A DNA stretch of 64,000 nucleotides from Hawksworthiomyces lignivorus. Taxonomy: Eukaryota > Ascomycota > Sordariomycetes > Ophiostomatales > Ophiostomataceae. Below, piece after piece: positions 24,621-35,315 of this stretch. Location: positions 248,001 to 312,000 of the forward strand of contig NTMA01000018.1 of NCBI GenBank assembly GCA_002917075.1, written 5' to 3'. Positions within the stretch are counted from its first letter, which is position 1; every line of letters begins with the position of its first letter. Position numbers and translations under genes: made by a program. The notes beneath the pieces were generated by a model that had not been told where the DNA came from, searched no databases, and was given only the letters and a program-made list of their open reading frames with translations.

Positions 24621-26419
24621 CTACAGCGTCATCGCATACGGCACAATAGCCTTGTCGATGACAGGCTCCCGCCGGGACATGACGTCCTTCTCGTCACCCC
24701 ACCGGTCGAACCACCGCGCCTCGTTTGCCTGCGCCTGGTCGAAAGCGGCCCGGCACTCGGGCGGCAGGAGGTCCTTGATCTCGTCCGAGACCGCCCCGAG
24801 GCCCTGGAACGGAGCCAAGAAGTCCTGCCGGAGCCCTTCGCCGCTGTCGCCCCGGAACCGATCGTAGGCCACCGGCGCCACGCCGACGGGAGGCGTTTCC
24901 AAGTAGATGTCGGTCACGAGGAAGTTGCGCGGCACCTGGGGAGCGAGCGGCGGGAAGACGGCGGAGGCGGCCTGCTTTTCGTCCTTGATCGCCTCCTCGT
25001 CGGGGGCGATCTGCACCGCGCGCGCGCGCAGAGGCTGCATGCTGGCCGGGTACTGCATCATGTTGGTGTGGATGTCGTAGACGCCGCTGAGCGTCGCCGC
25101 ACGGGCGGCGGTCAGCTGGCTGTTGAAGGTGCTGCGAGATATTTAGTTAGCAAAGAAAGAGTAAAAAGGGAAAAAAGAAAACCCAGCACCCAGCATTGCT
25201 GTAGGCGCCATGGGGGAACCAGCTAGCTCACCTCGCCTCCCGTGCGTGCTCAAACTGCCAGTTGAAGTCGTTAACAGCCACGCGGCGCTTCTTGATGTCG
25301 GGCTTGAAGCTCTGCTGCGGCGCGGCCGGTGCGTTGGAGTGGTACACGGCGCTGGCGCCGTGCCAGGCCACGTACTGATTCTTGTTGTAGGGCTCGCCGG
25401 GCACGAAGTGGTCGTTGGGGTCGGCGATCTCGCCCTCGACGATGCCCTCCTCGCGCGCCTTGGCGACCTCGTAGTCGTCGATGACGCGGCGGCCGCCCAC
25501 GACGATGAGGGCGCCAAACTCGCGGAAGACTGAGCGGGCCGTCACGATTCCTATGGCGCGGCCCTTGTAGCTGTGGGGGATGACCTCGCGCTCGATCATG
25601 TCGCGCTTCTCGTCGTCGTCCACGATGATCTTGTACAGGCGCTTGTGCTTGGTGAAGAACAGGTACGAGTCGCGGAAGCCCACGCACCGCGCCGGCTCCG
25701 TCGACAACATGTACAGCCGGTTGCCGCGCCCCGCCACCGTGAACGTCCGGCAGCGGTACTCGCGCCCGCCCAGCAGGTTGCCGTCCTTGTCCACCTTGGT
25801 CTCGCCCTCGGCGTCCTCCGGCAGGTCCACCTCGTCGTTGACAATGTCCATCAGGTTGCCGTCCTTGTCGATCGGCTGCTGCAGCACGGCCGGCTGCTGG
25901 CCCTTGCGGCCGCCGCGCCCGCGCCACCCTCCGCGCCCGCGCCGCCGCGGCGTGTTTGCCGCCGCTGCCGCCGCCGCAATCTCGGCTTCGCTCATGGGCA
26001 CCTCGACCATCGGATCCCAGTCTGGCGGGCGGTTCTTAGGCGGACGCCCCAGACGCTTTTTCCGCACCATCATCACCGGCGCCGGCGATGGCGACTTGGC
26101 CTCTTCCTCTTTGGCGTCTTCTTCTTCTGCATCGTCCCCTGCATCTCCGTCGTCTTCATCGCCATCGTCCGCATCGGCCGCCGCTTCCTCTTCGTCTTCT
26201 GCAGGGTCCTCGGCCGGCGATTTTGACTCGGGTTCGGCGTCAGGCATCACCTCGTCTTCCACCGGCTCAAAATGCTTTGGCGTCCGTTCTGCAAACCAAT
26301 TAGACTAAATCGCAAAAGCAATCGCAGTCTGCAAAACACATAAAATTCGACCACGTACCTAGCGCCGCCGCAGCGCGACGCGCAGCTGCGCGCCCTGAGC
26401 GCCGCCCAAATTCCACCAT
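24621..26419 (-). CDS. RSC7/Swp82-family subunit of SWI/SNF-RSC chromatin remodelling complex
   Basis: Exons 26419-26359, 26288-25232 and 25131-24621; introns of 70 bp (GTACGT...GCAG) and 100 bp (GTGAGC...GCAG); 542 residues. Exon 1 encodes only MVEFGRRSGRAAARRAAAAL. Next is a long acidic tract (Glu/Asp/Ala) and an AT-hook-like RKKRLGRPPKNR near residue 96, suited to DNA contact. The RSC7 domain (about 190-340) has EYRCRTFTVAGRGNRLYML, STEPARCVGFRDSYLFF, HSYKGRAIGIVTARSVFREF and PYNKNQYVAWHGASAVYH. The last exon contains SGVYDIHTNMMQYPA. Yeast Rsc7/Npl6 belongs to the RSC fungal-specific module; the homologue should be nuclear. All phases close and the stop is TAG at 24623-24621. Confidence 0.93.
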
Positions 26420-27642
26420 CTTCCTAGGTCTTGCTTTTATGTTTCTCCTGTCTATCCCTAAAATTATGATAATACCAAAAGCATTTGCGACAATAGAGCA
26501 CTCTTTCAGTTCTTAATTATAGTTGCTGCTCCTCTGTTTTCGGGAAGATGGGCGACTTTTCTGATGGACGCATTCACTAAGTAGAGGTCGCGAGAATTGG
26601 TTAGGAGACGACCCATCTGGCGTTTTTCGCACGACGCGCTGTGACCGCCCACCAAACGAGCCTTTCTGCCAATAATGCTGACACAGCAATAGACACGTGT
26701 ATTGCCACGTGGTGAATCACATGACCAATTCTCAAGAGAAAAGAAGACGCTGGCTCTGAGAGAAAAATAAGAAGCTGAGCCTCTGATTAGACAGATGCAA
26801 ATCGAAAAAGCCTATTCTCTAAAGCTGATTGAAGACACTTTGATGAAGCTACGAATAAGGAGCCTAGCTAGAGTGTGGACGCCGCCCCAGCCACAAAGAT
26901 AGGCATAGCCTCACATCTTGCACAAAGGGAGGTTCCCGCAAGATGAAGAGAGGCCAGCTTCGCCCTTCCTGTCCCCAGAAATTGCTGGCCAACAACCTGG
27001 TCAAGAACTACGCCTCCTGCTTTATGATTTGGGAGTTGTGGGAACTGTGGGTGTCTTGGTGGTTGGGTTGAGTCGAGTCGCCCGCCCACCTCGTTCTCAA
27101 TATACGAGTATATATCGTCTTCGTACTAGCCATGGCTGTGCTCTACAGTCGTCGTGCTGCGGAGGACTTACTTTGCATCTCTTTTGCTTACCTTCATACC
27201 TATAATTTGACGATGACGGGCAATCACGTGTGTCAGTCTGGGGTCAGAAGGTTAAAGCAGCGATGCTTAGAATTGCATCTACCTAGAGACCTGATCTGAT
27301 ACAAACTTTGCGACCCCCATAAGTGCCAAATTGCTAAGCCTTGCAAGCATTGCATAGAAGAAACCCCCCTGAAAGAATACAAAGATTTTGTGCCCTGTCC
27401 AACAAAGGGCAATAATGAAATAGCCGAGGCAGAGTAGTATGTGTGCCCTCGTATCCTATGCTCTCATCCAGAGAGTAGAAGTCTATCGAGACAAATTGTC
27501 TCAAACCCCCCAGGTCCCGTACTGCGACAATCCAAAGCATCTCATAGATGGAGGACTAGAGTCTGCAGCAAAACAAAGCTTCGTCGAGAAGCCCGGCGCG
27601 CGGACCAAAGCGAAAGGAGCCTTCCCAGGCCGCGTGCCTTCC
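26420..27642. other. RSC7 promoter and TFIIB 3' region
   Basis: Both neighbours are transcribed leftward, so the left part is the RSC7 promoter and the right part the TFIIB 3' UTR. It holds a pair of CACGTG boxes at 26694-26711 and another near 27224, and a TACGAGTA motif at 27103. No convincing open frame. Confidence 0.6.
26694..26711. promoter_or_regulatory. Paired E-boxes in the RSC7 promoter
   Basis: CACGTG occurs at 26694-26699 and again at 26706-26711, with 6 bp between, and CACATG follows near 26718. The pair is about 275-290 bp upstream of the RSC7 ATG. bHLH binding is inferred. Confidence 0.45.
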
Positions 27643-28668
27643 TTAGTTAGAAGATAGGCTGGCCAAGTTGCCGTTCCAGTCCGACTCGACGAGAGTCTCT
27701 CGGGCATTGTACAGGAACCGGTAGGCGGTCTTGATGGTGCCGTCGCTGACGCCGGCGATCGAGGCGATATCCTTGGATGCGCGCGGGTCTTCGAGATACT
27801 GCGACGCAAAGTAGATGCACGCAGCAGCCACCGACAGCGGCGAGCGGCCGGCGAGGTCGGGGATAGAGCTGGTCTTGCGGGCCAGCGCCTTGGAGATCTT
27901 CTCCATGCGGGGCGTGTTGCGGAAACCGAGGAGACTGCAGTAGCGCGTGCACAGCTCCTCTGCGCTGGTGGAGCTGGAGGCCTTGTAGTCCTTGACGCCC
28001 TGGGCAGCGCTGGCCTGCGGGTTCTTCTCCTGGATTTTGGACAGGAAGCTCTCGAGCGACTTGAAGACGCGGCCGATCTCCTTCTTGGTCACGCGGGTGA
28101 TGGCGTAGATCTCTCGGAAGGTGCGCGGCACGCCGCACTGCCGGCAGGCAATGAAGATGCAGCCTGCGATGACGGCCTCGCGCGGCTTGCCTTTCAGCTG
28201 GCCGTGCTCGTATGCCAGCTTGTAGATGTGCATGGCCGTCTGGCCTACGATGCTGCTCGTCTGCATCATGTCGACGAGGTTGCTGATAGCGCGGAACCCT
28301 TCCTGCAGGTCGTTGTTCAGCTTCTCCGACTGCGACTTCTTGTTGATGCTGTTGAGCTTGCCGGCCAGCTTGCCGTTGGCCGCGCGCATGTCTACTTGCG
28401 TCCGCAGGCCTTCGTCATTGGCTAGCGAGTTGGCCGTTTCACCCACACGCGACGGATCGTCGTTGCCTTGGTCATCGTTGGCAAATGTACGCCACTCGGA
28501 CCGGTTGTCGATGATGCGCGGGCCCACTACTAGGCCGCACGAGTCGCACACCATGTCACCGCTAGAGAACTCCTCAACCAGGTTGGGCGGGTACTCCTTG
28601 CAGTCAGGACACATGAGGATGTTGTCCAAGTTCTCCTTGTACGGATCTCGGGTAGCCACCGCCTCCAT
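27643..28668 (-). CDS. sua7: Transcription initiation factor TFIIB
   Basis: Single exon, 341 residues from the ATG at 28668, which has an A at -3 and gives the usual family length. The zinc ribbon is CPDC, 17 residues, CDSC (about 17-41). The B-reader/linker follows with VVGPRIIDNRSEWRTF and NDDPSRVG. Two cyclin folds follow: the first around GFRAISNLVDMM to ACRQCGVPRTFREI, the second around CTRYCSLLGF to SIAGVSDGTIKTAYRFL. TFIIB bridges TBP on the promoter and RNA polymerase II and sets the start site. The frame is open for more than 80 codons upstream, with basic residues, but contains no ATG before an in-frame stop near 28929, so the longer form would need an upstream exon or a non-AUG start. 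Confidence 0.95.
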   Translation of the reverse strand: MEAVATRDPYKENLDNILMCPDCKEYPPNLVEEFSSGDMVCDSCGLVVGPRIIDNRSEWRTFANDDQGNDDPSRVGETANSLANDEGLRTQVDMRAANGKLAGKLNSINKKSQSEKLNNDLQEGFRAISNLVDMMQTSSIVGQTAMHIYKLAYEHGQLKGKPREAVIAGCIFIACRQCGVPRTFREIYAITRVTKKEIGRVFKSLESFLSKIQEKNPQASAAQGVKDYKASSSTSAEELCTRYCSLLGFRNTPRMEKISKALARKTSSIPDLAGRSPLSVAAACIYFASQYLEDPRASKDIASIAGVSDGTIKTAYRFLYNARETLVESDWNGNLASLSSN

Positions 28669-30271
28669 CTTTGCAGCCGTTGCGCCTTGCGCTGATTTCG
28701 AGACGGGGCCGCGGAGGAAGGTTTGGGGCTTGTTCTTCAGCTCTTGCAGAGGTCCCCGGAAGGTCTTGCGCTTCTTGTGCGACGGTGACCGTTTGCTTAC
28801 GCGTCCCTTGCTTCTCGTCTCGCTCGTCCCAGATGTGCGCTTTTCAGCTGCCGCGTCCTTTTCGGACAAGATAGTGAGTGCAAGTTGACGGAAGAGTGGG
28901 GAATGCGTGGTTACGAATTGGAAGTGTCACCGGAGACCGACGACGGCCGCAGGTGAGGATGGGTTCGAGTCGGGTACGAATAAAGGAAAAGAAAAAAGCA
29001 ATGAACACTAAACTAATCAAAGGATATCGCTTTAATTTGATGTTCCCAATGACCTTTCTACCAGGAAATTGAAAATTGATTACCACAAGACCGGTGTCCT
29101 ACCAGACCTTTCGCGACCAAAAGCACGATTACAGAACTGAAAATACCGCGAACGGGATGAAAAGATGAGAGAAGAACCGAAAACGAAAAAGCCTGCTCGT
29201 TGAAAGTCCCGTCCGATTCTCAAAAACCAATAAAGGTGTCCGTTGAGAGAGAAGCAGGATGTCTCGGGGAGAAGTGTCGGCCTTCCGCAAGAACGCAAGA
29301 AAGACGCAGGAAAACCGTGGACAACCCAAAACCCTCGCAAAGAGCAGAGAGAGCCGGTCAGAAAAGTCGTCGTTTGGATCTCGTCGATGTGAAAAAGCGA
29401 AAGAGATGACGACCTTGTCTGTCGAGACGAGCGATGGCGATGCGCAAAGGAAAGGCGGAAATTGATGAAAAGGAAAAAAGTTGTGTGTTTGAGGCAGAAA
29501 CGAAAGACACGAAAACCGTAAGAAGGGGAAAGGCTCTGACACACAAATACAGAGGTCGCGCGCTCTGTTTGGGCGTCTACCCAATTGTAGTAGGTAGTCT
29601 ATGCTTAGTCATTAGGCAGAAGCGCCCAGAAAGCCGGCCCTTTAATAGACGGTGGGAGAAGTTTCTGGAGGCAGATTTGCCACTCAGCTGGAGGCCGCGC
29701 GCCAATTGGGCCACCAAAGTATGGAGTAAATCTAGGGCGAAAGTGCTACTCCGTATTTCTAAGACTACGTGCAGAGTACGAGTACACGTACGAGTATGTA
29801 CAGTGGGGGTTTCCAAAAATATCGCTACACTCTAAAATTTTGGCAAAACTATATACGATACGATAGTTCAGTATCTACACTCTAATATTGGCTTGTGCGA
29901 GGTAGAAGCAATGGCATAGTTGGACCAAATGTTTAAAACTCTTACATTCCTTTATAAAATACTTTTACGATAGCTAATATATGATGCTCTAATCATAAAA
30001 TATATAAAGAACAGTTTACATTCAACAAGTGACTTATTCATACATGTTAGTTTTGATTTTTTACGATTTTTTGGCTTATTGTTTACTAGGCGATGCAATC
30101 AAAGTGGTTTTGGTGTAAATATGGTGTGCTTTGAGGAGCGTTACAACATTTCTATGCTTTTACTGCACACAGAATGGAACCAAGTGTTCTGACACATTAT
30201 TATTCATAATTAGTATAGATATAAAATACAGCACGCTTTGCCAATCATTAACGTGATCTTTTTCGATGCTT
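28669..30271. other. TFIIB leader/promoter and 3' region of the membrane-protein gene
   Basis: The plus strand is purine-rich from about 29150 to 29560, so the TFIIB leader would be pyrimidine-rich, as for other genes in this window. From about 29815 to 30260 the sequence is strongly AT-rich. TACTCCGTA (29747) and two TACGAGTA copies (29777, 29789) cluster here. No gene recognised. Confidence 0.6.
29777..29796. repeat. Direct repeat of TACGAGTA
   Basis: TACGAGTA occurs at 29777-29784 and 29789-29796, separated by CACG. The related TACTCCGTA is 22 bp upstream at 29747-29755. The same words recur in other gaps of the window. Confidence 0.7.
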
Positions 30272-31039
30272 CTATGGTTCTCCATCTCCCTGGGCAGCAG
30301 GATAATAGCCTCTTGGATTTGGAGGCTGATAAAAAGGTATTGGATGCTGTAGATTTTCGGGGAATGTGACAGTAGGCCGTGCTGGTCGCGGAGGATCTTG
30401 TCTGGATATCCTCCGACTTGACTTCCGCGGGACTGGTGGAAGATCGTTCTGGTCATTGTCGCTGAAAGCTGGTGGCAATTGCCGAGACGGATGCCGTTCT
30501 GCAGCACGCGAATCGTGCCGCCGGAGCTGCGCTTCCCATTCCTTCCAGTCTTCTCGAAGATCACCGCCGCCTGGTGATGGCCTCTCGCCGTCCTCCAGGT
30601 CTTCTTCGTCAGCCTGCCGATGGCCGTCGGTGGCTCCTGTTGGCGACTGCAGCGGCACGTCGAGGAGGCTCATACCGCCCGAGCTGCGGCTTGCTAGCGA
30701 CTTGCGAATTATGGCGCGCCGTTCCCGCTCTTCTTCCTCCGAGCGGCCGCCGTAGCTTGTATGCCGCCGCCGGCGGAAGTCGACCTGTGCGACCTGCGGG
30801 TCGCTCCCGCGGGCCTGGTTGTATTTCCTCCTGCGCCGGATGCAAACGACAAATATTACGCAACAGATGAGAAAAAAGAGGGTGATGCTGCAGGCGATGA
30901 CAACGGGAACCCATGGCCGGGACGAATGGATGGCCCTGTGCTCGGCACCGTCCGATGGTCTTGCGGCTGTAAAACCATCGGTCGCCGTCGGTCGGCTGCC
31001 GGTGATGTTTCCCCGTGGGGCGAAACGATGTGCTGTCAT
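30272..31039 (-). CDS. Single-pass membrane protein of unknown function
   Basis: At least 255 residues from the ATG at 31039 (A at -3). One strong transmembrane segment at about 45-68 (VPVVIACSITLFFLICCVIFV) is followed at once by CIRRRRKYNQ, so by the positive-inside rule the long C-terminal part is cytoplasmic. That part is charged and disordered (EEEERERRAIIRKSL, proline-rich end). No enzyme domain is seen. The N-terminus is uncertain: a pyrimidine-rich stretch (31095-31160) ending at TTGCAG (31057) looks like an intron end, and a spliced upstream exon from ATGs near 31300 with a GTGAGG donor at 31268 would fit in frame. The fungal orthologue is not recognised. Confidence 0.65.
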   Translation of the reverse strand: MTAHRFAPRGNITGSRPTATDGFTAARPSDGAEHRAIHSSRPWVPVVIACSITLFFLICCVIFVVCIRRRRKYNQARGSDPQVAQVDFRRRRHTSYGGRSEEEERERRAIIRKSLASRSSGGMSLLDVPLQSPTGATDGHRQADEEDLEDGERPSPGGGDLREDWKEWEAQLRRHDSRAAERHPSRQLPPAFSDNDQNDLPPVPRKSSRRISRQDPPRPARPTVTFPENLQHPIPFYQPPNPRGYYPAAQGDGEP

Positions 31040-33210
31040 GCTAGCCTGCAATGCTTCTGCAAGCGCTGGTATATTGCCGTTATGAGCCGCTCCCAGGACG
31101 CAAGTTGTAATAGAGCGACAAATGAGGAAGAGTAAAAAAAAGAGGAGAAAGAGGAAGGATTAAGTTGTCAGCGAGAGGCTTCCTTGAAAGGAAGATGATG
31201 CTTTCACTTGCTCTATTCGCCTGAAGCAGTACTATGAAGACCAAGAAAAGAGAACCAGAACGCCTCACCCAACACCAAAGCCTCGTGAGAGACGGCCATG
31301 GACCTCCGTCGCATATTATTTGTAGAATCCAAGTCCGACGTCAGCCGCAAATGCACGTATTGAACAGGGCATTTTCGCTATCAGAAGATCAGAGATGGGG
31401 ACGGGCGTATCAGCGATCACTTAGGCATCAGAGATTCCTCTGATGTTTTGCGAGCGAGTTTGCATCTCTTCCCAAATTGAGAATGTCCGACGACTTGGCT
31501 TGGCAGCAATGCCCCAGAGCCTACGTCTAATCCATGCGAGCTGTGCTGTTTCGTCGGTTCGTATCTGAATGCGAGATGGGGCAGTCTTTCTACCCTACCT
31601 GCCCATTTCCCCCCCAAGACTTGCCCTTTCCGGCGTGCTGTTGCAAACGACCAAAGAGCATGCATGGAGGCTGTTCAGCTTGCAAATGAGGCTGTGCTGG
31701 GGGTACGGGCGGACAAGTTTTAATCTATTAGCCGGAAGCATAAAACTTCTGGGGCGATCAGCTGCCGCTTGCCAAACCTGGTAAAAAGACAAAAAATAGA
31801 AACGCACAAGGTAATAAATATGGAGTAGTCGAATGAGTGTTCTTTTAGAATAGAAAAATTAGGCATCGTGTAGATCTCTAGCGGGCCACGCCTCGGCGCT
31901 CTGAAGCAATTATGCCTCTCCGGGCCGTAGAACAATCCCCACTCCATTACGACTATGGAAGCGCAAAAGTCACAGATCGGTAGTCCATATTATGTGAGAG
32001 ACATTTTGAAATAAAAATAATAATTACATAATCCTAGTGCTCCAAGATGGTTTAGCTGCGTAGTAAATAGCACACATGGTGGCTTTCTATAGCTTGAATG
32101 TCTTCAAATTAATTCTAAGATGCCCTGAAGCTTTTCGTCCGCGCGTGAAGTTACTACTGTGGTATAGTATAGCAGCCATTGTTTTGGCCGCTGTTGTGGG
32201 TTTTGGGTTGGATCAAAATCTTACGACATCACCTGCCACAAGAAGATTCATAGCCTTCGTATTCGTGCCACGATATCCCTGCAATGATCGATTGACCAAC
32301 CTGCAAAGTCGCCAGGATGTTTGAACGAATTTGGCATCTATTGTGAGATATTTAATGAATCGGTATTAATAGCAGACATGCTAGTAGAGGTAAATCTAAC
32401 TGTAGAAAGTTGCCGGAGCCGAGGAGACATAACAAACCTTAGGAGAGAGCGTATATTATGGCTCTCAATGCCCTAGCTTCTTTCTAGCCACTGTGAACAA
32501 TACTTGCTAGAAGTGAAGGGTATTTTCTTTCTGCTACTTTTTAATCGTATTTATTGGCTCAGTCGTAACCACGTACTGCTGCACAAACGGAAATCTCCGG
32601 CAGAAACCGTTGTACCTTTTAGTTATAGTTATAGTTATGCAGAAATATAAAATATTACAGCAAGTAGCGGTGAACGACATGCTGTTGGTCATGAAGGAAT
32701 GTGTAGATACCACTCCTGTGATTTTTCTTCGTCTTCCTAGAGTCTGGAGGACACGCTGTGTCTTATGTATGCGCCCGCTTTGTTTGAACCACTGCAGTAT
32801 TGGTCTGACAGTTTTTCATCCGGTGTCGAGCCAGCATTATAGCTATTCAGTGTTCTGAGGCCAATTTGAGGGCTCACTGGAGTCCTGCCACAGCAGAAGA
32901 TCGCACGCTCTAGGGTCTCCGCCTCTTCCCCGGTATCAGTGTTATTCGCAGTGTTTATGTGAATGCATCTTTGTTATTAATGTAGCCAATCAGAGAGCGC
33001 TATTTCTATGACTAAGCACCACATGCGTTGATCCGCGATAATTTTGAAAGAAAGTCTAGAGGCAGATTTAATCCTACGGTACGTACGGGGTGCAAACAGG
33101 AATATCCAATTTAAGCCTGCAAGCGACCGTCATTGGCTTCATGATGTCGACTAAGTAGTCTTCAATTCCCAACCCCGACCTGCAACTGCGTAGTCGGCCA
33201 ATCCAACATC
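31040..33210. other. Intergenic: membrane-protein promoter and TRI12-like 3' region
   Basis: A 2.2-kb gap between two leftward genes. The part 31990-33060 is AT-rich. A triple AGTTAT repeat is at 32621-32638. The open frame 32076-32324 has one hydrophobic segment but no context supporting it as a gene. Confidence 0.55.
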
Positions 33211-35315
33211 CTATTTGTTGTCTAGGCCCATCTCCTCCGACTCCGATACCTTCTCCACCGTCGCCTCGACCTTCTCCGTCATGAGCTCCTTCACGCCGCG
33301 CAGCATAAACACAGCTGCGGTCGCCAGCACGACAAAGGGAATGATGCTGGACCAGGCCAAGCGGTAGGCGTGCGCGTACTCGGAGCGGCTGGCCTTGACA
33401 GCCGCGTCCCAGATGCTGGCCGTCGCGCCCGGCACATCCGCACCGCCGTCGACGCCGATGGTGCCAGCTGCGATTGCCGCTAGCAGGGCCGCCACGCTGG
33501 ACGAGGGTAGGCCCGCCGCCGTCGCCGCGGTCGATACGGACGGCGCGTAGTGCTTGTTGAGGTAGTCGTTCATGATGGCGTCGATCACGGCAGAGCCAAA
33601 GGCGCCGCCGATGGCACGGGCAGAGAAGGCGAGGCCCGTCGCCGTCGAGAGGTAGGCGTGGGGGGCCGTAAACTGCACGCAGGCAACGAGGAGGGTCAGG
33701 GGGCCCGACTGGCCGATGCCCGTCAGGACATTGAAGGCGATCTGCGCGTGGTCCCAGGTCGGCTGGATGGCGGCGTAGCAGGCAGTGACTACGAAGAAGA
33801 TGATAAAGGTCACGATGAGCGGCGACTTGAGGTCCTTGTAGTAGGTGGCGTAGAGCGTCACGGGGATCGAAGCGACCAAGTCGGGGAGACCGTAGGTCAG
33901 CTGGCGGAGGGAGATCTTCCATGAGTTGGTCTGGAAGCCGAGATTGAGAACGATCTGGGGCACAATCGAGTTGACAGCGCTGTAGAAGATCCAGCCCTCG
34001 ACGGCAAAGGCGAAGACGGAGAGGGCGAAGTTGGCATTTTGGCGGAAAAAGACGTGGGCCACTAGACCATCGGACCGACCCTTCCATTCTGTGGGCAGCG
34101 TTAGCATACTGCTTTCTAGAAGACACTCGATTTGTTTTTTCTTCTCTGCATCCTTGCTATCATCCTCAACGTACCATAGGCAGAGAACAAGACGAGGAGG
34201 ACAAGGCCAACGGCCAGCGGGGCGGCCACGTGCGCGTCAGACCAGGCATAAGTGCCACCGCCCCAATCCAGGGCAAGGAGCATCAACGTAGCGCTGGTTA
34301 CAAACAGCACCGAGCCGATGGGGTCGCAGGCCCAGACGTATTCCCACACAGTCATCTTCGGATAGTCGTTATTCTTCGGCGGCCAGTAGAAGAGGAACAA
34401 GCCAACAGAGGTAGCACCGTGGAAGGCGGCCTGCATCCAGAAGATGTATCGCCATCCGCCGGAGTCGACATTGGTGACGGCACCTGCACCGAGAGAGCCA
34501 ATTCTGTTTTGGAGTTAGCGGAAAGAAAGCTCCAGGGATGTTATACCAGAAGAAAAAGGAGAAACGTACAAACCACCGATAGCACCGGCAATGAAGGCAA
34601 AGCCATTTGCCAACGCACGGTACTTTAGCGGCAGCACCTCGGATGGGATGGCCTGAACAATAGCAATCGTCGACAGGGTCGTGCCAATCAAGATGCCTCC
34701 GCCGATGAGCATGCTCATGGACGTGGCCTTGGCAGACACGACCGCGCCGACAAAGGCGATTAGGGGCGGGATGGTGGCTAGGGACTTGCGGTCGAGCACG
34801 TCGGACAGACGGCCTACAATGGGCGACAGCACACTCTGCATGAGCAGCGGGCCCTGGATGATCCAGCCAGATATCGGGCCGTCACCAAGATCGCGCACGA
34901 TGAATGCAATAACGGAACCAGCAGCAACAACCACGAACACCTGCGTCATGATGCTATTGTGCGAAGTCTGATTAGTTGACAAGTTTTGACCGTCTGAAAT
35001 GCCCAGTAGGCACTTGTACAGGGGAGGGAAAATATTCCTTACGCGAAGCAGGTCACGAACACGACCAACTAAATGACACAGTTAGCGACTTACACGGAAT
35101 CATTGATTTTCTTTCCAATCTCCTGTATTTTCACGGACCCATGATCGCCAACTCAGATTGATGTGGATGGCATTTTGGACAGCCTCTTCTTCGATAGGTA
35201 CAACATCGATCTCTTTGTGTTGCAGGTGGATGTGATGATGCGCATGCTCTTCGTGTACAGCATCAACAGACTGAATTTGATCGGCCCCCCCGGGCTTGTT
35301 GGAGTCCGACGCCAT
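33211..35315 (-). CDS. TRI12/SIT-type major facilitator transporter with His-rich N-terminus
   Basis: Five exons: 35315-35139, 35068-35043, 34953-34570, 34503-34175, 34088-33211; 597 residues. Introns are 70, 89, 66 and 86 bp; all phases close. Exon 2 is a 26-nt microexon that supplies the start of TM1 (VVFVTCFA). The protein has about 14 hydrophobic segments. DPIGSVLFVTSATLMLLALDW, EWKGRSDGLVAHVFF and QNANFALSVF are typical of the fungal TRI12 trichothecene efflux pump family, which overlaps siderophore-iron transporters. The cytoplasmic N-terminus carries seven His within residues 21-33. No biosynthetic genes are adjacent, so the substrate cannot be told; a general plasma-membrane pump or siderophore carrier is as likely as a toxin exporter. 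The start has a G at -3. Confidence 0.88.

Noticed and set aside
31040..31160. Possible signal peptide in frame before the single-pass membrane protein
   Set aside because: The hydrophobic codons come from a T/C tract, have no ATG after the in-frame stop and no AG acceptor that would bring an upstream exon in before them. They look like the polypyrimidine end of an intron.
33074..34126. 350-codon frame overlapping the last exon of the TRI12-like gene
   Set aside because: Arg/Leu/His-rich frame-shifted text; the other frame gives the hydrophobic transporter with conserved motifs.
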